The translations under genes and the position numbers were made by a program. A stretch of 39,049 nucleotides of DNA, from NCBI GenBank assembly GCA_947455865.1, contig CANGQZ010000005.1:1-39049 (forward strand). Reading direction: 5' to 3'. Under the pieces are notes generated by a model. The model was not told the DNA's origin and searched no databases. It was given only the letters and a program-made list of their open reading frames with translations. This DNA comes from Sphingomonadaceae bacterium. Lineage in GTDB: Bacteria; Pseudomonadota; Alphaproteobacteria; Sphingomonadales; Sphingomonadaceae. Shown here in pieces: positions 34,072-39,049 of this stretch (its first letter is position 1; each line of letters opens with the position of its first letter).

Positions 34072-34503
34072 TCAGGATTGCTTAGATGTCCAAGCGCTCA
34101 CTGCATCGGGATATCCATCCAGGAACGCATCCTCATCGATGCGTATACCCCTATAAACTATGATCTTTTCGTACTTTCGCTTTTCATATTCGAAGTACGA
34201 ATAAATGACGAAGTCGCCTCGGAGGCTCTGATTCGAGATCATTTTTCCGAATGATATGCAGTCGTCGTCTTCGTACCTGTGATCGACCGAGACCAAGTCG
34301 CGAAGAAAATTATCAGCGTCGTCCTCAGTCATTTTTCTCAATGGGAGCAGCAAATCCATGGGGATCTGCGCATCAGCAGGAAGATCGCACACACTCCCTG
34401 TAATCGCATCGGGCGGTATCCGCTCGAATAGCTTCTGCAAATCGAGCGGATCAGCCCCCCTAAGGCCTATCCGACGGCACGCTTCCCCCGGTGAAATCAA
34501 CAT
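34072..34503 (-). CDS. Hypothetical protein coupled to the Abi gene
   Basis: A 143-residue soluble protein with no family I recognise. It begins MLISPGEACRRIGLRGADP (perhaps a small helical DNA- or protein-binding start) and has an acidic middle (MTEDDADNFLRDLV) and a beta-like C-terminal half rich in Tyr and charge (DFVIYSYFEYEKRKYEKI). Its ATG overlaps the Abi stop by seven bases, so it is translated from the same message. Base composition of 34080-34330 is clearly more AT-rich than the chromosome, consistent with transfer. It may be a modulator or partner of the Abi protein; there is no direct evidence. Confidence 0.65.
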   Translation of the reverse strand: MLISPGEACRRIGLRGADPLDLQKLFERIPPDAITGSVCDLPADAQIPMDLLLPLRKMTEDDADNFLRDLVSVDHRYEDDDCISFGKMISNQSLRGDFVIYSYFEYEKRKYEKIIVYRGIRIDEDAFLDGYPDAVSAWTSKQS

Positions 34504-35429
34504 TGCCAGCAAGGCCTCGCTTCCCAGTTTTCGGGAAATCCCATTGACCGTTGATTGGCTGACGACCGCGAGTTGATCAAATCAGCTACCCGCTGCGGGA
34601 ATGTAGTGTCCTGGCTCTGATGCCGCAGCATATGGATCAGAGCCACGAGCGCATTGTAGATCTGGTTCGCAGGCTGATTTTGAATGCCGCTGCCAGTCTC
34701 GACCTGCCCGATAACCAGGTCGCCGCTGAATCGTTTGATCAACGGCAGCCGCTTGACGGTATGCCGGTTCCAGAGCCTGCCGTGATGCGCGCAGATATTG
34801 CGGATGTAGGAGAGCAGTTGCAGCGTACCTTCGAGCACCTCACGAGACGGCAGGCCGAGGTCCTTAGCCACCGCGCTCCTGATTTTCGGGTCTTTTGTGG
34901 CCGCGAACCAACGGGAGAGTTCGCCAAAGGTCATCAGCTCCGTGACGATCCATAACGGCGGCATGAACGGGGCGGTATATTTGCGACGGTAATGGTCAAC
35001 AAACACCTCGTTGCTATCTTTGGCCCTGTTCGCAAGGGCCGACAGCAATGCGATATGATCATAACCCGATTGGAATACCGAGGCATCCAGGTGCGCATGT
35101 GAGCCGTGAGCTAGCGCCAATCTGTTTGTCCAACGGGCCCGCAACGCGATCTCGATGCGCTCGATCGCTTCCATGATCAACAATCGCAGCTTTCGGTCGA
35201 ATACATAGATGTCGACGATCGTGTCGAATTGGAGGTCATTGGCAAACTGCTTGGACCGGGTCTGGCCATCTGTTGGCGGAACCTCGAAGGGCAACCAGTA
35301 AGCGCTGAGCCGGTAGTATCCAACCGTCTCCAACCAACGACGCATCAGCGATTGGTCGCCCTGCATCCCCCGCTCTATCAGCAGGGTGATTTGATCATCT
35401 ATCGTGGTTGGCAGTTTGTTGAAATGCAT
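34497..35429 (-). CDS. Abi_2 (AbiD/AbiF) abortive-infection protein with HEPN motif
   Basis: A 310-residue protein of the Abi_2 family (PF07751 type). The conserved start (FNKLPTTIDDQITLLIERGM, then YRLSAYW) and the HEPN ribonuclease motif R-x4-H in LLSYIRNICAHHGRLWNR (Arg210, His215) are present. Such proteins are RNA-cleaving toxins that stop phage growth by halting the host. The start codon at 35429 is immediately preceded by a 13-bp stem-loop that contains its GAGG ribosome site. Family members are often found next to a conserved non-coding RNA, and the leader here is highly structured. It is the first gene of a two-gene operon on the island. Confidence 0.9.
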   Translation of the reverse strand: MHFNKLPTTIDDQITLLIERGMQGDQSLMRRWLETVGYYRLSAYWLPFEVPPTDGQTRSKQFANDLQFDTIVDIYVFDRKLRLLIMEAIERIEIALRARWTNRLALAHGSHAHLDASVFQSGYDHIALLSALANRAKDSNEVFVDHYRRKYTAPFMPPLWIVTELMTFGELSRWFAATKDPKIRSAVAKDLGLPSREVLEGTLQLLSYIRNICAHHGRLWNRHTVKRLPLIKRFSGDLVIGQVETGSGIQNQPANQIYNALVALIHMLRHQSQDTTFPQRVADLINSRSSANQRSMGFPENWEARPCWQC

Positions 35430-35527
35430 GGGGCCTCATCGACTACTCGACGAGGCCCCAAAAAGTAACCCCCCGGTGTTGGGCAAGCCGAAGCTCTAGG
35501 CCTGGGGGGTGTTGTTGCCCCCCATGT
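35430..35527 (-). ncRNA. Structured leader of the Abi gene, candidate AbiF-type non-coding RNA
   Basis: On the minus strand three G/C-rich elements occur in order: GGGGGG (rc of 35518-35523), CCCCCC (rc of 35504-35509) and GGGGGG (rc of 35469-35474), so the middle arm can pair with either neighbour. An inner GAGCTTCGGCTT hairpin lies between the last two. Then a T5 run precedes a 13-bp stem (GGGGCCTCGTCGA with TCGATGAGGCCCC, GTAG loop, one G-U pair; 35430-35459) that ends at the ATG. No reading frame explains this gap. I recall a catalogued AbiF RNA motif upstream of Abi genes; whether this matches it needs a covariance search. Confidence 0.5.
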
Positions 35528-35617
35528 ATGCCCACAAATCCTAATGGTCAATGAATGAATGAGCGGCGCCAGACACTGACTCTCGCCCCCTTGGCGCCCA
35601 TCACGAGCCCCAGATTA

Positions 35618-36259
35618 TCACGGCATAGCGTCGTCCACGGACACATAAAAGCCTCGGCGATGAGACCCTCTGTAGCGAATGAGTCCGCGGTCCTTTAGCT
35701 CGGCAATGTCGCGTTTGGCAGTGCGTCCGCTCACTGCCCAGCGAGCAACAATGTCTTCGAAGGTGCAACGATAACCGCTCGCGACTCGAGCCAAGAGCCA
35801 CTCCTGGCGCTCGTTCAGCGGCACATTATTGGTGACATGCATGTCACCAATAATGTCACCATTCGTGTCACCATTAATCTGGGCACTCCGGGTAGTCTGC
35901 GATGGTGACACGGCCGCATCTGGCCGGCTGGAACTTGGCTCCTCGGAACCATCTTCCAGCGCAATGATTGGAGGTTTTATCACCTCAAGCTCTGTCAAAT
36001 GCGCCAGAACCAATTCCCGAGCGGCCTGAGATTTTACGCAAAGTCTCATTAGAAAATAGCCGCTTGGGCCAATCTCCCCGCTGAGCCAATTCTTCACGCT
36101 GCGCTCACTGGCGCCAGTCCACCTCATGATGGTTTTCACCGACCGGTGGGTCTCATCGTGCTCGAGGCGCAATGCCTCGGCAATGAGCTCTGCATAGTCC
36201 TTCGCCGACTTCGCCAGCCCGTTCCACGGGTGCAACATCTTGCCCTTTTTCGGCAACAT
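35618..36259 (-). CDS. HTH-type regulator of a serine-recombinase element
   Basis: A 213-residue protein with two DNA-binding-like ends. The N-terminal 60 residues (MLHPWNGLAKSAKDYAELIA, then TIMRWTGASERSVKNWLSG) match small regulators commonly encoded opposite serine recombinases on alphaproteobacterial mobile elements. The C-terminal 65 residues (ERQEWLLARVASG, TFEDIVARWAVSGRTAKRDI) form a DeoR-like winged helix. The linker contains NGDTNGDIIGD, encoded by the 12-bp repeats described separately. The ATG at 36259 follows AAAGGAG. It is divergent from the recombinase across 120 bp, so it probably controls that gene and itself. Confidence 0.72.
   Translation of the reverse strand: MLPKKGKMLHPWNGLAKSAKDYAELIAEALRLEHDETHRSVKTIMRWTGASERSVKNWLSGEIGPSGYFLMRLCVKSQAARELVLAHLTELEVIKPPIIALEDGSEEPSSSRPDAAVSPSQTTRSAQINGDTNGDIIGDMHVTNNVPLNERQEWLLARVASGYRCTFEDIVARWAVSGRTAKRDIAELKDRGLIRYRGSHRRGFYVSVDDAMP
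35823..35878. repeat. 34-bp perfect palindrome plus 12-bp direct repeats inside the regulator gene
   Basis: Positions 35823-35856 form a perfect palindrome, each half being ACATTATTGGTGACATG or its complement. The right arm continues as three direct 12-bp units, GTCACCAATAAT (35843), GTCACCATTCGT (35855) and GTCACCATTAAT (35867); the left arm holds one inverted unit (35825-35836). This looks like an operator or iteron cluster, yet it lies in coding sequence and encodes the low-complexity linker of the HTH protein. Confidence 0.85.
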
Positions 36260-36379
36260 CCTCCGCTCCTTTCAACGCTAAATTCACGTGCGAGCGGAAC
36301 GGTAGGCAGAGGTGCTCTTCGGGCTGCAGTTGGTGGATGCCCTGGACTGCTGCAGCGGCTGAACCGGAAAGGGCGACGC

Positions 36380-37438
36380 TTGAAGGATTGGAAGAACGAA
36401 CGGGACCGAAACAGCGACGACCCGCCAGCGCGCGCTGTGCGGGCTGCGGAATATGTCCGCATGTCTACCGACCATCAAAAATACTCGACGGAAAATCAGG
36501 CCGACGCGATCCGTAAATACGCGTCCACCCGCGGGATCGAAATTGTCCGCACTTATGCCGATGATGGCAAAAGCGGCCTGTCGATCGATGGACGTGCCTC
36601 GCTTCAGCGCCTGATCGCCGATGTTGAGGCTGGCGCCGCCGATTTCGAGATGATCTTGGTTTATGACGTGAGCCGCTGGGGCCGCTTCCAGGATGCGGAC
36701 GAAAGCGCCTATTACGAATACATATGTCGGCGATCCGGGATCCAGATCGCCTATTGCGCCGAACAGTTCGAAAACGACGGCTCTCCGATGAGCACCATGT
36801 TCAAGGGCTTCAAACGAGCCATGGCCGGCGAATACAGCCGGGAACTCTCAGTAAAGGTCTTCGCCGGGCAATGCCGGCTGATCGAGAAAGGCTATCGCCA
36901 AGGTGGTCCAGCCGGCTTCGGCCTTCGCAGAACACTGATCGATGAGCACGGAACAGCCAAGGCAGTACTCGGGCGTGGTGAGCAAAAGAGCCTCCAGACC
37001 GATCGCGTAATTCTGACGCCAGGGCCGGCCGATGAGATTGCCATTGTCGGGGAAATCTACCGCGCTTTCGTCCATGAGGGGCGGTCAGAACGCGAGATAG
37101 CCGACGATCTCAACACCCGCGGAATTCTGACAGATCTCCAGCGTCCGTGGACCAGGGGCACCGTCCATCAGCTGCTGGTCAACGAAAAATATGTCGGCGA
37201 CAACGTATGGAACAGACGCTCGTTCAAGCTGAAGCAGAAAAGGGTCCAGAACGTTCCTGACATGTGGATCAGGGCGTCGGGTGTCTTCGAGGGGATCGTG
37301 GAACGCGACCTCTATGACGCCGCCCATTCGATCATCAATGCTCGGTCTTTCCGCCTGTCCGATGCCGAAATGCTGGAGGCGCTCCAGACCCTCTATGCGC
37401 AGAAGGGGCTGCTCTCTGGCATCATCATTGACGATTGC
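36380..37438 (+). pseudogene. Large serine recombinase, C-terminally truncated by an IS
   Basis: About 353 native codons of a resolvase/invertase-type recombinase remain. The catalytic Ser lies in AAEYVRMSTDHQ, and VYDVSRWGRFQD, GQCRLIEKGYRQGG and the recombinase domain (YVGDNVWNRRSFK) follow. The frame then runs into the IS at 37439 and stops 11 codons later (37471), losing the C-terminal zinc-ribbon/coiled-coil region (full-length relatives are about 550 residues). The conserved part begins upstream of the first ATG (36464), so the TTG at 36380 with AAAGGG before it is the likely start; the 5' end is uncertain. The protein is probably inactive. Confidence 0.82.
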
Positions 37439-37464
37439 TGTCCGCCGTCAGCACCAATGGCACA
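37439..37464 (+). repeat. Left inverted repeat of the IS
   Basis: 26-bp terminal repeat starting TGTCCGCCGTCAG; pairs with the right repeat at 38936-38961 with six mismatches. Confidence 0.85.
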
Positions 37465-37523
37465 GATTTGAGGTTGTGAATTAAGGAGGGTTGGGGCTTC
37501 GTCGTAGTGACGAAGGAACGAAG

Positions 37524-37910
37524 ATGAAGACCCAACCCTCCTTGAAAAAATCGCCGGTGAAGGCCCCCGCTGAGCGAGTGGTGAAGGACATTCGCCGTGC
37601 TACCCGTCGGCACTTCTCAGCCGAGGACAAGATCCGCATTGTGCTGGATGGCTTGCGCGGCGAAGACAGCATTGCCGAGCTTTGCCGTAAGGAAGGCATC
37701 GCCCAGAGCTTGTATTACACCTGGTCGAAGGAATTCATGGAGGCTGGCAAGCGTCGGCTTGCTGGCGACACTGCCCGCGCCGCGACCACTGGTGAGGTGC
37801 AGGATCTGCGCCGCGAAGCCCGTGCCCTGAAGGAATGTGTTGCCGATCTCACGCTCGAGAACCGCCTGCTCAAAAAAAGCATGATCGCGGATGGGGGCGA
37901 CGAAGAATGA
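37524..37910 (+). CDS. IS3-family transposase OrfA
   Basis: A 128-residue OrfA. The helix-turn-helix part (HFSAEDKIRIVLDGLRGEDS, then CRKEGIAQSLYYTWSKEF) binds the IS ends, and a leucine-zipper-like C-terminus (LRREARALKECVADLTLENR) mediates multimerisation. The ATG at 37524 follows GAAGGAAC. Near the end, CTC AAA AAA AGC contains seven A residues (37872-37878), a classic -1 slippage site that allows an OrfAB fusion. The stop overlaps the orfB ATG. Confidence 0.92.
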   Translation: MKTQPSLKKSPVKAPAERVVKDIRRATRRHFSAEDKIRIVLDGLRGEDSIAELCRKEGIAQSLYYTWSKEFMEAGKRRLAGDTARAATTGEVQDLRREARALKECVADLTLENRLLKKSMIADGGDEE

Positions 37911-38887
37911 GGTATCCTGCCGCAGAAAAGCTGGAGATCATCCGGATCGTCGAGCAGTCGCACCTGCCCGCCAAGCAGACGCTGGATAAACTCGGCATCG
38001 CGCGTCGGACGTTTTATCGCTGGTATGATCGCTACCTTGAGGGCGGGCCGGCAGCGCTGGAAGATCGGCCATCGGCGCCGAGCCGGGTGTGGAACCGCAT
38101 TGGCGAGGACATTCAGGGCCAGATCGTCGAGATGGCGTTGGAGCAGCCCGAGCTGTCGCCGCGCGAACTGGCAGTGCAATTTACCGATGAACGCCAATAC
38201 TTTGTGTCAGAGGCCACGGTTTACCGCCTGCTCAAGGCCCATGATCTAATCACCAGCCCGGCCTATGTCGTGATCAAGGCCGCCGATCAGTTCCACACCA
38301 AGACCACGCGGGTGAATGAGATGTGGCAGACCGACTTCACCTACTTCAAGATCATTGGCTGGGGCTGGATGTATTTGTCGACCGTGCTCGACGATTACTC
38401 GCGCTACATCATCGCCTGGAAACTGTGCACCAACATGCGGGCCGAGGATGTCACCGACACGCTGGACCTCGCCCTCAAAGCCTCGGGCTGCGATAGTGCC
38501 ACGGTGCTGCACAAGCCCAGGCTGCTCAGCGATAACGGTCCCAGCTACATCGCCGGCGAACTGGCGGAATACATCGAGGCCCGGAAGATGAGCCATGTGC
38601 GCGGTGCCCCGATGCACCCGCAGACCCAAGGCAAGATCGAGCGCTGGCACCAGACCCTGAAAAACCGCATCCTGCTGGAAAACTACTTCCTGCCCGGTGA
38701 CCTCGAGGCCCAGATCGAGTCCTTCGTTGAGCACTACAACCACCAGCGTTACCATGAGAGCCTGAACAACGTGACGCCCGCCGACGCCTACTTCGGCAAG
38801 GCCCCAGCCATCATCAAGCAGCGCGAAAGGATCAAGCGAAAGACCATCGAGCTTCGGCGCTTGCAACACCGCAAGCTCGCCGCCTAA
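37907..38887 (+). CDS. IS3-family transposase OrfB (DDE)
   Basis: A 326-residue catalytic subunit with an N-terminal helix-turn-helix (KQTLDKLGIARRTFYRWYDR), an HTH_21-like region, and the DDE integrase core: first Asp in WQTDFTYFK, second in LLSDNGPSY and Glu in QGKIERWHQTLK. It is expressed as OrfAB by -1 frameshift at the A7 run or from its own ATG (ATGA overlap). The frame is intact, so the element may still move. Confidence 0.93.
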   Translation: MRYPAAEKLEIIRIVEQSHLPAKQTLDKLGIARRTFYRWYDRYLEGGPAALEDRPSAPSRVWNRIGEDIQGQIVEMALEQPELSPRELAVQFTDERQYFVSEATVYRLLKAHDLITSPAYVVIKAADQFHTKTTRVNEMWQTDFTYFKIIGWGWMYLSTVLDDYSRYIIAWKLCTNMRAEDVTDTLDLALKASGCDSATVLHKPRLLSDNGPSYIAGELAEYIEARKMSHVRGAPMHPQTQGKIERWHQTLKNRILLENYFLPGDLEAQIESFVEHYNHQRYHESLNNVTPADAYFGKAPAIIKQRERIKRKTIELRRLQHRKLAA

Positions 38888-38935
38888 CATCAACCCCCAG
38901 ACGAGGCCCGCACTCCGCTAATTTACGCCGCGAGT

Positions 38936-38961
38936 TGCGCCAAATGTTCTGACGACGGACA
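38936..38961 (-). repeat. Right inverted repeat of the IS
   Basis: 26-bp terminal repeat; read inward it begins TGTCCGTCGTCAG. Confidence 0.85.
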
Positions 38962-39046
38962 GGAGAACGCCCGGCTGCGTCGGGCGGTATCCGATCTGAC
39001 GCTGGACAAGCTAATCCTGCAGGAGGCTTCCAGGGGAAACTTCTGA
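38962..39046 (+). pseudogene. C-terminal fragment of a second IS3 OrfA
   Basis: The frame ENARLRRAVSDLTLDKLILQ then EASRGNF-stop is the standard C-terminus of the 88-residue OrfA whose N-terminus is at 85-1. The first 60 or so codons are missing because the upstream IS (ending at 38961) abuts it. An orfB would be expected beyond the window. Confidence 0.85.
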
Positions 39047-39049
39047 GCC

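Larger units (their letters stand above)
37439..38961 (+). mobile_element. Complete IS3-family insertion sequence (1523 bp)
   Basis: The ends are imperfect 26-bp inverted repeats (20 of 26 match): TGTCCGCCGTCAGCACCAAT at 37439 and, from the other end, TGTCCGTCGTCAGAACATTT ending at 38961. Between them are orfA and orfB in the -1 frame. The flanks do not repeat: GATTGC on the left, GGAGAA on the right. Left flank is the serine recombinase; right flank is the 3' part of another IS3 orfA. The lack of a target duplication and the unrelated flanks indicate a deletion that removed the recombinase 3' end and the front of the other IS. Confidence 0.88.

Noticed and set aside
35430-35459. Stem-loop before the Abi start as a terminator
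   Set aside because: The T run lies upstream of the stem on the minus strand and an A run follows it on the plus strand; it fits translational control better than termination.
35825-35878. Possible CRISPR-like array
   Set aside because: The 12-bp units are contiguous with no spacers and lie in a coding frame; no cas genes.

Overview
The window looks like a GC-rich alphaproteobacterium of the sphingomonad type (Novosphingobium/Sphingobium/Sphingopyxis-like). The evidence is a codon third position rich in G and C, a large TonB-dependent receptor inside a catabolic cluster, many SDR and flavin-monooxygenase genes, palindromic repeats of a kind I associate with sphingomonads, and mobile-element genes of alphaproteobacterial flavour. 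The assignment is inference; there is no rRNA or other marker gene here.

Region 1 (1-148) is the 5' end of an IS3-family element reading out of the window to the left. Region 2 (332 to about 19.7 kb) is a catabolic cluster: two luciferase-like (LLM) monooxygenases, an HSL-type esterase, three SDRs, a membrane PQQ dehydrogenase, a cupin, a GST, a Baeyer-Villiger monooxygenase, a TonB receptor, an Old-Yellow-Enzyme reductase, a second alpha/beta hydrolase, and a DUF7064/7065 (CrtC-like) protein coupled to an APH-type phosphotransferase. Together they suit import and breakdown of a hydrophobic alicyclic alcohol or ketone. The set parallels the carveol/dihydrocarvone (monoterpene) route: hydroxylation, alcohol oxidation, enone reduction, Baeyer-Villiger ring expansion, lactone hydrolysis. 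The substrate itself is not visible in the sequence.

Region 3 (19.7-32.2 kb) is ordinary chromosome: a 43-aa membrane peptide, an adenosine deaminase/SBF-like transporter pair, a class I glutamine amidotransferase, a 1141-aa GH18-NodB deacetylase-GT2 fusion for surface polysaccharide, an OmpR-type two-component system, and a divergent virJ-DUF2147-mprF operon for aminoacyl-phosphatidylglycerol membrane modification.

Region 4 (32.4 kb to the end) is a mobile island. It begins at a 45-bp 3' half of a tRNA-Met(CAT) gene (attachment site). It carries a tyrosine integrase, an Abi_2/HEPN abortive-infection gene with a structured leader that may be a non-coding RNA, a coupled unknown gene, an HTH regulator containing a 34-bp perfect palindrome and 12-bp repeats, and a serine recombinase cut short by a complete 1523-bp IS3-family element. 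That IS abuts the 3' end of another IS3 orfA of the same type seen at position 1. The IS has no target duplication, so the junction records an IS-mediated deletion. Both window ends lie in related IS3 orfA sequence, which may mark a contig broken at repeats or an inverted IS pair.
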